From the NCBI RefSeq assembly GCF_030053395.1, contig NZ_JASGBH010000002.1, positions 282,625 through 346,624 of the forward strand: a stretch of 64,000 nt of DNA. Reading direction: 5' to 3'. The notes under the pieces were generated by a model that saw only the letters and a program-made list of their open reading frames with translations, was not told where the DNA came from and ran no database searches. A program made the position numbers and the translations under genes. Each line of letters starts with the position of its first letter. The stretch's first letter is position 1. This stretch comes from Limnohabitans lacus (lineage in GTDB: Bacteria; Pseudomonadota; Gammaproteobacteria; Burkholderiales; Burkholderiaceae_C). Positions 46,033 through 55,148 of this stretch are shown piece by piece.

Positions 46033-48116
46033 ACGCTCAAGGCATCAAGCGCATTGCTCACGCTGTGCAAAGCTGGCGCAGCCGCTGGGGCGCAGGCGAC
46101 GAGGGCCAGCCCAAAGTCTCGGGGCGGCGCTCCTTGTGGGCAGCCCTCATGGCACTGGTGGTGGCGGTGCTGGTCACCTTGGTGTGGCTGGCGGGCCGCT
46201 ATGAAATCAGCCAGCTGCAAGCCGAGCTCGAGCGCGACAGCGCCGATGCGGTCAGCGACATCCGCAGCGGCCTCTCGCAGGATGTGCAAGCCCTGCAAGC
46301 CCTGCAGGCCCAACACGCGACGATCAGCAGCTGGTCGGTCGAAGCCATGGCCTTGCTGCGCGACAACCGGGACTGGATGCGCCTGGAGTGGCGCGACGCG
46401 CAGATGAACAGCTTGGCTTTTGTGGACTCCCCGCTGCGCACGCCGGTGTTTGAACGCACACCACGCGCCGACACGCTGGGCGAAGCCACCCAGGCCTGCC
46501 AACGTGCACGCCGCATCAATGGCCCGTCTTATTCCGCCAGTTATTACCTGCCCCTGCCCGATGGCCTGGGCATGGAGGTCATGGAGCTGTGCCTGCCCCA
46601 GACGCTGTCGGGCGAACTGGTGGGCTACACCCTCGTCACCTATGGCTTGCAACCGCTTTTGATCGAGCGCCTGGGCAACACCTTTGGCCGGCGCAACGAG
46701 GTGTCCTTCATCGAAGCCGATGGCACACGCCTGGCCATCTCGGGCATGCAGCGAAGAGGCTTGCGCCTGTTCACCACCCAGCAGCTGGTGGACCTGCCGG
46801 GCAACACGCTGGTGCTGCGCATGGACAGCCGACGCGGTGAGCCCAACCTGTTTCCGAATGTGCTAACGGCCTTGGTGACGGCCATGTCGATGGCGCTGAT
46901 CACGGTGATGGTCTTGCTGGTCAAAGACTCGCGCAGGCGCTTGAAGGCCGAGCGCGATTTGGCCGATGCATTGGCTTTTCGCAAAGCCATGGAAGACTCG
47001 CTGTTCACCGGTTTGCGGGCCCGCGATCTGCAAGGGCGCATCACCTATGTGAACCCGGCGTTTTGCGACATGGTGGGCTTGCCCGCCAGCGCCTTGATTG
47101 GGCGCAACGCCCCCATGCCCTACTGGCCCCCTGAGATGGTGGACGAGTACAGTCAGCGCCAGGCCATCCGGCTGGCTGGCAATGCACCACCGCGCGAAGG
47201 CTTCGAGTCGGTGTTCATGCGCCAAGATGGCACACGCTTTCCGGTGCTGATCATCGAAGCGCCACTGATCAACACGCGTGGCGTGCAGACCGGCTGGATG
47301 GGAGCGATGATCGACATCAGCGAGCAACGCCGCGTGGAGGAAATGTCCCGCGCCAGCCAGGAGCGTTTGCAGGCCACCGCGCGTTTGGCCACCGTGGGCG
47401 AGATGGCCTCTTTGCTCAGCCACGAACTGAACCAACCACTGGCGGCCATTGCCAGCTACGCCAACGGCTCGCTCAACCTGCTCAAAGACCCGGGCTCGCT
47501 GGCGCAATCGCAAGAAGACGTGCTCATGGCTTTGCGCCGCATTGCCGAGCAAGCGGGACGCGCCGGGCGCGTGATCAACAGCGTGCACGACTTTGTGCGC
47601 CGCCGCGACCAGACGCGCGAGCCGGTCGCGCCGCATGCGCTGTTTGAGGCCATCTTGCCGCTGGTCAACTTGCAAGCGCGCAAGCTGCAAGTGCGGGTGC
47701 TCACGCGCATCGAGCCGCGCTTGCCCGCCGTGCTGTGCGACCGCACCATGGTCGAGCAGGTGCTGCTGAACTTGGCACGCAACGGCATGCAAGCCATGGA
47801 CACGCCCGACTGCCGCGACCGCGTGTTGGTGCTGCAAGCCAAGCGGGCGGCATCGAACGCCGAACAAGCTTGGGTGGAGTTGGCCGTGACCGATGTGGGC
47901 ACAGGCATCGCGGCCGAGGTGGCCGACCAGCTGTTCACCCCGTTTTTCACCACCAAGGCCGAGGGCATGGGCCTGGGCTTGAGCCTGTGCCGCACCGTGG
48001 TCGAACAACATGGCGGCCATCTGGAGTTCGAGGCACAAGCGCCCAAAGGCACGGTGTTTCGCTTCACCTTGCCGGCCGCACCCGGCGATCTGCCACCCTC
48101 CGCAGGCAAAGCCTAA
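46029..48116 (+). CDS. DctS/FixL-like PAS sensor histidine kinase
   Basis: 695 residues. Membrane helices near 38-56 and 278-298 enclose a large periplasmic sensor region. A cytoplasmic PAS domain (about 318-432, RITYVNPAFCDMVG) with a C-terminal PAC strand follows. The kinase core has His465 in LLSHELNQPLAAIASYANG, NLARNGMQAM, VTDVGTGI and GLGLSLCRTVVEQHGG. This arrangement matches DctS-type kinases sensing C4-dicarboxylates in Rhodobacter. No dct transporter is next to it, so the ligand is open. It overlaps yhdP by four bases. Confidence 0.93.
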   Translation: MNAQGIKRIAHAVQSWRSRWGAGDEGQPKVSGRRSLWAALMALVVAVLVTLVWLAGRYEISQLQAELERDSADAVSDIRSGLSQDVQALQALQAQHATISSWSVEAMALLRDNRDWMRLEWRDAQMNSLAFVDSPLRTPVFERTPRADTLGEATQACQRARRINGPSYSASYYLPLPDGLGMEVMELCLPQTLSGELVGYTLVTYGLQPLLIERLGNTFGRRNEVSFIEADGTRLAISGMQRRGLRLFTTQQLVDLPGNTLVLRMDSRRGEPNLFPNVLTALVTAMSMALITVMVLLVKDSRRRLKAERDLADALAFRKAMEDSLFTGLRARDLQGRITYVNPAFCDMVGLPASALIGRNAPMPYWPPEMVDEYSQRQAIRLAGNAPPREGFESVFMRQDGTRFPVLIIEAPLINTRGVQTGWMGAMIDISEQRRVEEMSRASQERLQATARLATVGEMASLLSHELNQPLAAIASYANGSLNLLKDPGSLAQSQEDVLMALRRIAEQAGRAGRVINSVHDFVRRRDQTREPVAPHALFEAILPLVNLQARKLQVRVLTRIEPRLPAVLCDRTMVEQVLLNLARNGMQAMDTPDCRDRVLVLQAKRAASNAEQAWVELAVTDVGTGIAAEVADQLFTPFFTTKAEGMGLGLSLCRTVVEQHGGHLEFEAQAPKGTVFRFTLPAAPGDLPPSAGKA

Positions 48117-48125
48117 AATTTGGCC

Positions 48126-48770
48126 ATGTACTCACCCCAAGACAGCACGGTTTATATCGTTGACGACGACGTCAGTGTGCGCGAAGGCATGGCCTGGTTG
48201 CTGCGCACGCGCCGCTTGCTCAGCGAGTCGTTTGACAGTGCCGAAGCCTTTGCGGCCATGCTCGAGCAGGCCACCGCGCAGGGCGCGAAACCGGTCGCTC
48301 AGGTTGGCTGCATCCTGCTCGATGTGCGCATGCCCGGCATGAGCGGCTTGGCCTTGTTTGAGCAATTGCTGGCCAATGGCGTGGCCAAGGCCTGGCCGGT
48401 GATCTTTCTGACCGGGCATGCCGATGTGCCCACGGCGGTGGACAGCGTCAAGCGTGGGGCTTTTGATTTTTGCGAGAAGCCTTTTTCAGACAACGCCCTG
48501 GTGGACCGCATCGAGCAGGCGCTGAGTTTGTCGCACGAGCGCCTGGCGGCGCGCCAGCAGCAAAGCCTGCTGCAATCGCAATTGGCGGAGCTGACAGAGC
48601 GCGAGCGCGATGTGATGGGCCTGGTGGTCGAGGGCCTGCCCAACAAACTGATCGCCGATCAACTGGACATCAGCGTGCGCACCGTCGAGGTCCACCGTGC
48701 CCGGGTGTTCGACAAGATGCAGGTCAAGTCGGCCGTGGAATTGGCCAATTTGTTGCGGTCCTTGGTATGA
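48126..48770 (+). CDS. FixJ/DctR-family response regulator
   Basis: 214 residues. The receiver domain starts VYIVDDDVSVREGM; the phospho-acceptor is Asp66 in LLDVRMPGMSG, with FLTGHADV and a Lys in FCEKPF. The C-terminal LuxR-type helix-turn-helix shows LTERERDVMGLVVEGLPNK and ISVRTVEVHRARVF. It is the cognate partner of the upstream kinase, nine bases away. The ATG at 48126 is preferred over a TTG two codons earlier. Its stop overlaps the next start (ATGA). Confidence 0.94.
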   Translation: MYSPQDSTVYIVDDDVSVREGMAWLLRTRRLLSESFDSAEAFAAMLEQATAQGAKPVAQVGCILLDVRMPGMSGLALFEQLLANGVAKAWPVIFLTGHADVPTAVDSVKRGAFDFCEKPFSDNALVDRIEQALSLSHERLAARQQQSLLQSQLAELTERERDVMGLVVEGLPNKLIADQLDISVRTVEVHRARVFDKMQVKSAVELANLLRSLV

Positions 48771-49363
48771 CCGTTCGCCGTCTCACCAGCTGGTTGGGCC
48801 GTTCAGGTGCTTGGGGTGTGCTGGCCATCGCCCAACGCCGTGGGGCGCCCACACAAAGCATTGGGGTCCTTGGAGCCGTTCTGCTGGTCCTGCTGTTGGG
48901 GGCGTGCTCAACACCTGCGCCCTACACAGCCCGCTCAGAAAAACCCAGCACCACCACCGCCAACATCGCCGCCAGCAGCACCATGAGCACCCGCAACGAT
49001 GTGGCTCTGTACGCCATGTCCCTGCTCGACACACGCTACGCCTGGGGCGGACGCGGGCCGGCGATGGGCTTTGACTGTTCGGGTTTGGTCGCGCATGTGT
49101 ACAAAGAGGCCGCAGGCATCCCACTGCGCGGCACCTCGGCCGATTTGGGCAAGCGCTCACGCCCCGTGGACACCGCCCAATTGCAGCCTGGCGATCTGGT
49201 GTTTTTCAACACGCTGGGTGCGCGTCATTCGCATGTGGGGGTGTATGTCGGCGGCGGACGTTTTGTGCACGCCAGCAACGAGCGCACCGGCGTACGCATG
49301 GACCACCTGAGCAACCGCTATTACGCCAAGCGCTTTGAAGGCGGACAGACCTTGCTCGAATGA
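48767..49363 (+). CDS. NlpC/P60 family lipoprotein (peptidoglycan endopeptidase)
   Basis: 198 residues. A hydrophobic signal ends in the lipobox LLGAC (Cys47). The NlpC/P60 catalytic domain has Cys104 in GFDCSGLVAHVY, His156 in HSHVGVYVG and a third polar residue at His168 (FVHAS). It hydrolyses peptide cross-links in the wall, like E. coli MepS/Spr. The start overlaps the response regulator stop by four bases, so its expression is tied to the two-component genes. Confidence 0.92.
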   Translation: MTVRRLTSWLGRSGAWGVLAIAQRRGAPTQSIGVLGAVLLVLLLGACSTPAPYTARSEKPSTTTANIAASSTMSTRNDVALYAMSLLDTRYAWGGRGPAMGFDCSGLVAHVYKEAAGIPLRGTSADLGKRSRPVDTAQLQPGDLVFFNTLGARHSHVGVYVGGGRFVHASNERTGVRMDHLSNRYYAKRFEGGQTLLE

Positions 49364-49376
49364 GCCGAGCTTCAGC

Positions 49377-49511
49377 TCAAGGCTTGTCCTTGTCGGAAGC
49401 ATCGCTTGGGGGTGGCAATTCCCCCTTGGATCGGCCCGAAAACATGGTCCACCACACAATGACCACCAGCACCAGCAAGGCCAGCAAGGCTTCAAGCAAA
49501 ATCAAACCCAT
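49377..49511 (-). CDS. 44-residue single-span membrane protein
   Basis: Starts [20 protein letters not shown], a single strong membrane helix, followed by a short polar tail (RSKGELPPPSDASDKDKP). AAGGAAG lies nine bases before its ATG on the minus strand. That ribosome site, a clean helix-tail structure and full use of the gap between neighbours argue for a real gene, although it is short. Its start codon overlaps the mltA start on the opposite strand (shared CATG at 49509-49512). Function not recognised. Confidence 0.65.
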   Translation of the reverse strand: MGLILLEALLALLVLVVIVWWTMFSGRSKGELPPPSDASDKDKP

Positions 49512-50673
49512 GACAAACTTCCTTTTGTTGCGTTGGCCATCGGCTGGGGCCGCATGGTTGGTGGCCGCGATTGTAGGCACTCTGGCCGGTTGCGCGATGG
49601 CCCCTAGCCACCAAGGCGCATGGCCAGAGACGCCCACTACACCGACCGCACCCAGCGCGACCACCTCGGGCCCCTTGCCTCCCGTGATCACCCAAGCCCA
49701 AAGCCGTTGGGTCCCGGTGGATTGGTCGGCCATTGCGGGGCTCGACCAAGACAACCCGCAAGAAGCCTGGCCCGCCTGGCAACAAAGCTGTCTGCGCCCA
49801 GCACCCGCCTGGAAACGGCTGTGCCCCGAGGTGCAGAAACTGGCAGGGGCATCGGCCAGCGCACAGCGCCAATGGATGCGCCAAAACCTGCAGCCTTACC
49901 GCGTCGAATCGCTTGACCAGCGCACCGAAGGCCTGCTGACGTCTTATTACGAGCCGGTGCTGAACGCCTCACGCCAAGCGCGTGCGGGCTTTGCCGTGCC
50001 TTTGTATGCGCCGCCCAACGGCCTGGCCCAACGCAAGCCTTGGTACACCCGCCAGGAAATGGAAACCCTGCCCGCTGCACGCCAAGCCTTGCGGGGCAAG
50101 GAGCTGATGTACCTGGCCGACCCGGTGGACGCGATGGTGCTGCACATCCAGGGCTCGGGCCTGATGAACGTGACCGAGCCCGATGGCCGCCAGCGCATGG
50201 TGCGCATGGCCTATGCGGGCACCAACGACCAACCCTACAAAAGCATTGGCCGCTGGCTGCTCGACCAAAACCTGATCCGCGATGCCAGCTGGCCGGGCAT
50301 CAAGGACTGGATCAACCGCAACCCCTCACGCGTCAACGAGTTGCTCTGGCAAAACCCCCGCGTGGTGTTCTTCAAGGAAGAAGCCTTGCCAGGAGAGAAC
50401 CCGCCCGGCCCCAAAGGCGCACAAGGCGTGCCGCTCACCGCAGGCCGATCGATCGCGGTGGACCGCAGCAGCATCCCCTATGGCACGCCGGTCTGGCTGC
50501 GCTCGCAAGGGCCGGTGACCTCGCTGGACAAACTGGTGCTCGCCCAAGACACCGGCACCGCCATTGTGGGCGCGGTACGGGCCGACTATTACGCCGGCTC
50601 TGGCCCCGCAGCCGGCGAGCTGGCCGGTCGCATGAAGCAGCCCTTGCAGCTGTGGGTTTTGTGGCCCAAATGA
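49510..50673 (+). CDS. mltA: Membrane-bound lytic murein transglycosylase A
   Basis: 387 residues. Cleaves the glycan strands of peptidoglycan to 1,6-anhydro ends at the outer membrane. A signal with lipobox LAGC (Cys28 or so) precedes the MltA domain ([36 protein letters not shown]) and the C-terminal 3D domain ending [19 protein letters not shown] with the catalytic-type aspartate. The start at 49510 gives this signal; earlier in-frame starts would overlap the small minus-strand gene. Confidence 0.95.
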   Translation: MTNFLLLRWPSAGAAWLVAAIVGTLAGCAMAPSHQGAWPETPTTPTAPSATTSGPLPPVITQAQSRWVPVDWSAIAGLDQDNPQEAWPAWQQSCLRPAPAWKRLCPEVQKLAGASASAQRQWMRQNLQPYRVESLDQRTEGLLTSYYEPVLNASRQARAGFAVPLYAPPNGLAQRKPWYTRQEMETLPAARQALRGKELMYLADPVDAMVLHIQGSGLMNVTEPDGRQRMVRMAYAGTNDQPYKSIGRWLLDQNLIRDASWPGIKDWINRNPSRVNELLWQNPRVVFFKEEALPGENPPGPKGAQGVPLTAGRSIAVDRSSIPYGTPVWLRSQGPVTSLDKLVLAQDTGTAIVGAVRADYYAGSGPAAGELAGRMKQPLQLWVLWPK

Positions 50674-50683
50674 GGGCCTCGCC

Positions 50684-50959
50684 ATGAAAGCCGTGTCCTG
50701 CCGCGCGGGGTGCGCCGCTTGCTGCATTGCGCCCTCCATCTCCTCGGCCATACCCGGCATGCCCAAGGGCAAACCTGCGGGCGTGCCCTGCGTGCAACTG
50801 GACGAGCAGTTGCGCTGCAAGATCTTTGGCCAATCCAGCCGCCCGGCTGTTTGCGGACAACTGCAAGCGTCTCTTGAAATGTGCGGCCCGACGGACGATG
50901 GCGGGCAATATGCGCGCATTTACTTGACGCAACTGGAAGCGCAAACCCGCCCCGGTTGA
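50684..50959 (+). CDS. YkgJ-type cysteine-cluster protein
   Basis: 91 residues. An N-terminal CRAGCAACC motif and later cysteines ([26 protein letters not shown]) fit the Zn/Fe cluster YkgJ family (CxxxCxxCC form). It is cytoplasmic with an unknown function. It follows mltA by ten bases on the same strand. Confidence 0.88.
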   Translation: MKAVSCRAGCAACCIAPSISSAIPGMPKGKPAGVPCVQLDEQLRCKIFGQSSRPAVCGQLQASLEMCGPTDDGGQYARIYLTQLEAQTRPG

Positions 50960-51051
50960 AGGTGCGCCAAGTCACCAAGAGGTCTGATGACGCCCGCCCT
51001 TGTGGTTAAGCTGAACGCCTTGTTCTGATTCAACCCCGCAGGAGCTTTGCC

Positions 51052-51837
51052 ATGGCGTTTGAGATCCCTTCTTTGAAAGACAGCGTTCACCCCGACGAGT
51101 GGCAGCTGCGCGTCGATCTGGCCGCCTGCTACCGATTGGTGGCGCTGTACGGCTGGAGCGATTTGGTCTTCACCCACATCAGCGCCAAATTGCCCGCCAC
51201 AGTGGCCGGGGATGAGCACCAGTTTTTGATCAACCCCTATGGCCTGATGTTCGACGAGATCACCGCATCGAGCCTGGTCAAAGTGGACATGCAGTGCAAC
51301 AAGCTGCACGACAGCCCCTTCCCGGTCAATCCGGCAGGCTTTGTGATCCACAGCGCGGTGCACGAGGCGCGGCACGACGCCGGCTGCGTGTTGCACACCC
51401 ACACCCGTGCGGGCGTGGCCGTGAGCGCCCAGTCGCACGGCGTGCTGCCCATCAGCCAGCAAAGCACTTTTGTGCTGGCCTCGCTGGCCTACCACGGCTA
51501 CGAAGGCGTGGCCATCCGCGATGACGAGAAGACGCGCCTGCAAGCGGACCTGGGCGACGCCAATTATTTGATGCTGCGCAACCACGGCCTGCTCACCGTG
51601 GGCAAGACGATTGCCGACGCTTTCTTGTCGATGTACACCTTTGAAAACACCTGCCGCATCCAAGTCGATGCGCTCGCAGGGCAAAGCGGACCGAAAGACC
51701 TGACGGCGGTCAACCCGCAAATTTTGGACGGCATCTCTCACGCCATGCGTGTGCAAACCGGCGGCTTGGGCGGGGCCTTTGTCTGGCCTTCGCTGCTGCG
51801 CAAACTGGCCCGTGAAAATCCGGGCTTTGAGGCTTGA
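51052..51837 (+). CDS. Class II aldolase/adducin family protein
   Basis: 261 residues. It has the family's zinc ligands in HTHTRAGVAV and the later LMLRNHGLLTVGKT, and the start WQLRVDLAACYRLVALYGWSD. Members cleave or epimerise sugar phosphates, but many in beta-proteobacteria have unknown substrates. It has AGGAG before the ATG and lies 44 bases before the reductase gene, so the two may be co-transcribed. Confidence 0.92.
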   Translation: MAFEIPSLKDSVHPDEWQLRVDLAACYRLVALYGWSDLVFTHISAKLPATVAGDEHQFLINPYGLMFDEITASSLVKVDMQCNKLHDSPFPVNPAGFVIHSAVHEARHDAGCVLHTHTRAGVAVSAQSHGVLPISQQSTFVLASLAYHGYEGVAIRDDEKTRLQADLGDANYLMLRNHGLLTVGKTIADAFLSMYTFENTCRIQVDALAGQSGPKDLTAVNPQILDGISHAMRVQTGGLGGAFVWPSLLRKLARENPGFEA

Positions 51838-51881
51838 CCGCGAACTGAGCCCATCCCCCCATCTTTGAGAAAAACGACCGC

Positions 51882-53000
51882 ATGACCACCCTGTTTGAAC
51901 CCTGCCAAGTCGGCGCCCTGTCTTTGGCCAGCCGCATCGTGATGGCGCCGCTCACACGCAACCGTGCGCCCGGTGGCCTGGCCAATGCGCGCATGGCGAG
52001 CTACTACCGCCAACGCGCCAACCCCGCCACCGGCGCGGGCTTGATCATCACCGAGGCCACCGGCATCAGCCACCAAGGCCAAGGCTATGCCGATGTGCCC
52101 GGCATCTGGAACGCCGAGCAAGTCGCTTCGTGGAAGCAGGTGACCGATGCGGTGCACGCCGAAGGCGGCAAGATCGTGATGCAGCTGTGGCATGTGGGCC
52201 GCATTTCGCACACCAGCTTGCAGCCCAATGGCCAAGCCCCCGTGGCACCGTCGGCCGTGGCCGCCAAAGGCAAGACCGTGTTGCTGGTCGATGGCAAAGC
52301 CCAGTTTGTGGACGTGTCGGCACCCCGGGCGCTGGATGCCGCCGAGTTGCCGGGCATTGTGGAAGACTACCGCCGCGCCGCCGCCAACGCGGTGGCTGCG
52401 GGCTTTGATGGCGTCGAAGTGCACGCCGCCAACGGCTATTTGATCGACCAGTTTCTGCGCTCGGGCAGCAACCAGCGCAGCGACGCGTATGGCGGCGCCA
52501 TCGAGAACCGCGCCCGCTTTTTGCAAGAAGTCATGCAAGCCGTGGTGGCCGAAATCGGTGGCGGGCGCACCGGCATTCGCCTCTCGCCCGTGACCCCCGC
52601 CAACGACGCGAGCGATGATTTGCCGCAGCCTTTGTTCGAGCAGGTGGCGCGGCAGCTTGCGCCACTGGGCCTGGCCTATGTGCACATCATCGAAGGCTCG
52701 ACCGGTGGCCCGCGTGAGCACCAGCAAGGCCCAGCGCCCTTCGATTACGCCGCACTCAAAACTGCCTACCGCCAAAACGGCGGGCAAGGCGCCTGGATGG
52801 TCAACAACGGTTACGACCTGCCACTGGCCGAGCAGTCTTTGGGCGAGGGCGCAGACCTGATCGCTTTTGGCCGCCCCTTCATTGCCAATCCCGATCTGGG
52901 CGCACGCCTGCAAAAAGGCGGCCCCTTCAACACGCTGGACCGCGCCACCTTGTACGGCGGCGGCGATGCCGGCTATCTGGACTACCCCACGCTGGGCTGA
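51882..53000 (+). CDS. nemA: Old-yellow-enzyme family alkene reductase (NemA-like)
   Basis: 372 residues. FMN-dependent NAD(P)H reductase of activated alkenes, nitro compounds and nitrate esters. Recognised by SRIVMAPLTRNRAPGG, the HxxN motif HAANGYLIDQFL, SNQRSDAYGGAIENRARF and the C-terminal LIAFGRPFIANPDL. The usual Tyr proton donor sits after the HAAN loop. Its 3' end overlaps the convergent sensor-kinase stop by 19 bases. Confidence 0.94.
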   Translation: MTTLFEPCQVGALSLASRIVMAPLTRNRAPGGLANARMASYYRQRANPATGAGLIITEATGISHQGQGYADVPGIWNAEQVASWKQVTDAVHAEGGKIVMQLWHVGRISHTSLQPNGQAPVAPSAVAAKGKTVLLVDGKAQFVDVSAPRALDAAELPGIVEDYRRAAANAVAAGFDGVEVHAANGYLIDQFLRSGSNQRSDAYGGAIENRARFLQEVMQAVVAEIGGGRTGIRLSPVTPANDASDDLPQPLFEQVARQLAPLGLAYVHIIEGSTGGPREHQQGPAPFDYAALKTAYRQNGGQGAWMVNNGYDLPLAEQSLGEGADLIAFGRPFIANPDLGARLQKGGPFNTLDRATLYGGGDAGYLDYPTLG

Positions 53001-54388
53001 AGCGCCAAGCGCAGGCTGACCTGCAAACCCGGCCCCGATGCGGGGCGGCTCATGGACAGCTGCGCGCCCAAGATGCGGGCGTACTCGGACACGATGGCCA
53101 GGCCCAGGCCCGAGCCTTGTTTGAGCGCCTCGCCCGCGCTGCCTTGGGCCCAGCGTTGCAGGAGTTGTTCCCGCTGCGCATCGGTGATGCCCGGGCCGTT
53201 GTCGATGACCGACAGGCACACCGCACCCGCTTCGGGTTGGCTCAAAGCCACCGTCACATGGCGCGGGCCACCATCGGTTGGCACGCCATAGCGCAAGGCG
53301 TTGTCGATCAGGTTGTCCAAAGCACCTTCCAGCAAAGCGCGTTGCGCCAGGATGACGGGCGCGTTGAGCCCTTGCGCAAAGTCCACACCCAGGTCCACAC
53401 CCAACGCATCGGCGCGGTGCAGGTGACGCATCAGGCTGTCGCGCACCACCTCGTCCAGCGCCAAGGCTTGCGGCTGCAAGACCTGCTGCGCCTCTTGGGC
53501 CAAGGCCAGGGCCAGCAACTGGTCGATCAGGTGGCTGGCCCGCTCTTGGCTTTGCGCGATGCTGCGCAACTGTTCGCGCCAGACCTGCGGGTCGGATTGG
53601 GTCAGGCCATATTCAGCCAGAGCCCGAATGCCCGCCAAAGGCGTGCGCAGCTCATGCGCCACATTGCCCGCAAACTCTTTTTGGCCGCGCACGCTTTGCT
53701 CGATGCGGTGCAGCAATGCGTTGATCGATTCGCCCAGTTTTTGCACATCCAGCGTGCGGCTGGAAATGGCCAAGGGCGTCAAGTCACGCACATCGCGCTG
53801 CGCCACCGCCCGCTCCAAGTCCATCAAAGGCTGCACGTCGTTTTGAATGGCCCGGCGCAACCACCACGCCAGCCAGATCACCAGCAGCAACTGCGGCACC
53901 AACGAGATGAACAGGAGCCGCTCGAACAAGCGGTCTTGCACCCGGGTGGTTTGCGCCACCACCACCGTGAAATGGGCCGGCTTGCTGCGCCCCAGCACGA
54001 CCGCGCGCAAGAGGAGTTTCTGAAAAGGCGTTTCAGTGAAAAACGGTGTCACCGCCGATCGCGCACCCTCTGGCAAGGCCAAGCCGGCATGCCCGGCCAG
54101 CAATCGGCCGTCGTCTTGGTACACCGCAAAGTACAGGTTCTCGTTTTGGTCAAACAGCAAATTGCCCATCTCGACCGAACTCAGGCCCAAGGTGATGCCG
54201 CCGTCTTCGGCGTGCCGCACATGGCTGGCCACGGCATACGCGTCGTCCAGCAAAGCGCGGTCAAACGCTTGTTGGGTGAAATAGCGCGCCACCGCCAGAG
54301 CCAGCAAAGCCCCGATCAGCCAAGTCAAGGCCAAGGGCACGATCACATGGCGCAGCAACTTTGCGCGCAAGGTGGAAGCGGCTTTCAT
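52982..54388 (-). CDS. Sensor histidine kinase of the metal-efflux two-component system
   Basis: 468 residues. Two membrane helices (about 15-37 and 158-178) flank a periplasmic domain of the 2CSK_N type. HAMP-like linker, then His245 in GNVAHELRTPLAGIRALAEY, NLIDNALRYG, VIDNGPGI and GSGLGLAIVSEY. It starts inside the response-regulator stop (four-base overlap). It is divergent from the heavy-metal RND operon, so it probably senses periplasmic metal, which is inference. Confidence 0.92.
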   Translation of the reverse strand: MKAASTLRAKLLRHVIVPLALTWLIGALLALAVARYFTQQAFDRALLDDAYAVASHVRHAEDGGITLGLSSVEMGNLLFDQNENLYFAVYQDDGRLLAGHAGLALPEGARSAVTPFFTETPFQKLLLRAVVLGRSKPAHFTVVVAQTTRVQDRLFERLLFISLVPQLLLVIWLAWWLRRAIQNDVQPLMDLERAVAQRDVRDLTPLAISSRTLDVQKLGESINALLHRIEQSVRGQKEFAGNVAHELRTPLAGIRALAEYGLTQSDPQVWREQLRSIAQSQERASHLIDQLLALALAQEAQQVLQPQALALDEVVRDSLMRHLHRADALGVDLGVDFAQGLNAPVILAQRALLEGALDNLIDNALRYGVPTDGGPRHVTVALSQPEAGAVCLSVIDNGPGITDAQREQLLQRWAQGSAGEALKQGSGLGLAIVSEYARILGAQLSMSRPASGPGLQVSLRLALQPSVG

Positions 54389-55077
54389 GGGCGCGCCTCT
54401 TCCATCAGATAACCCAGGCCGCGCAAAGTGCGGATCGATGCGCCCGAGGGTGCCAGCTTTTTGCGCAGCCGCGAAATGAAGGCCTCCAGCGCGTTGTCGG
54501 CGAGTGCTTCTTCAAAGCCCGACAGCTTGTTGGACAGGTCTTTTTTGCTCACCGTGCGCCCCGGCGGGCTCATGAGCTCCCACAACACTTCCAGCTCACG
54601 GGCGGGCAAGATCAGCTCTTGGCCGGCGATCAAAATGCGCCGTGCTTTGCGGTCCAGCACCAACTGGCCCACTTGGGTTTGGTCGTCTGCACCTTGGCTG
54701 CGGCGCACCAGGGCGCGCAAACGGGCTTCGACTTCGGCCAACTCAAAAGGCTTGCCCAGGTAGTCGTCGGCCCCAGCGTCCAGGCCCGCAATGCGCTCGT
54801 CGGTGCGGTTGCGCGCGGTGAGCACCAGCACCGGGGTTTTGTCGGCCTTGGCCCGGCGCTCGCGCAGAAGGTCCAGGCCGCTGACCATCTCGGCGCCGGG
54901 TCGCTTGCTCAGGGGCAAGTTCAGGTCGAGCAAAACGGCGTCATAGGCCTGCACATGCCACAGGTGCTGGGCCGTCGAACCATCGCCGGCAGCGTCCACA
55001 CGGTGCCCGGCATCGGTCAGGCTGCGCAGCATGACGGCTTGCAACACCGGATCGTCTTCCACCAACAAAATGCGCAT
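54385..55077 (-). CDS. OmpR-family response regulator of the metal-efflux locus
   Basis: 230 residues. Receiver domain with Asp51 in AVLLDLNLPL, then an unusual extra stretch (SKRPGAEMVSG) before the normal LDLL helix, and LTARN and LGKPF further on. The winged helix has LPARELEVLWEL, EAFISRLRKKLAPSG and LRGLGYLMEE. The ATG at 55077 (MRILLVEDD) is the standard start; an upstream extension of six residues is rejected. It is 71 bases from the divergent efflux operon. Confidence 0.92.
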   Translation of the reverse strand: MRILLVEDDPVLQAVMLRSLTDAGHRVDAAGDGSTAQHLWHVQAYDAVLLDLNLPLSKRPGAEMVSGLDLLRERRAKADKTPVLVLTARNRTDERIAGLDAGADDYLGKPFELAEVEARLRALVRRSQGADDQTQVGQLVLDRKARRILIAGQELILPARELEVLWELMSPPGRTVSKKDLSNKLSGFEEALADNALEAFISRLRKKLAPSGASIRTLRGLGYLMEEARP

Positions 55078-55100
55078 GCGCCTCACAAGCTCCAAAAGCA

Positions 55101-55145
55101 GCCGGCCAAGTCAGGTCTTGGTCAGGCCGGTTCACCGATAAAGGA
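55101..55145 (+). promoter_or_regulatory. Candidate response-regulator operator and ribosome site of the metal efflux operon
   Basis: GTCAGG occurs twice, at 55110-55115 and 55121-55126, in the same direction with an 11-base period, the spacing typical of OmpR-family sites. The pair is embedded in an imperfect GC-rich dyad (CCGGCCAAG ... CTTGG ... GGCCGG at 55102-55130). AAAGGAG at about 55139-55145 is the ribosome site of the outer-membrane component. No -35/-10 pair was convincing. Confidence 0.5.
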
Positions 55146-55148
55146 GCG

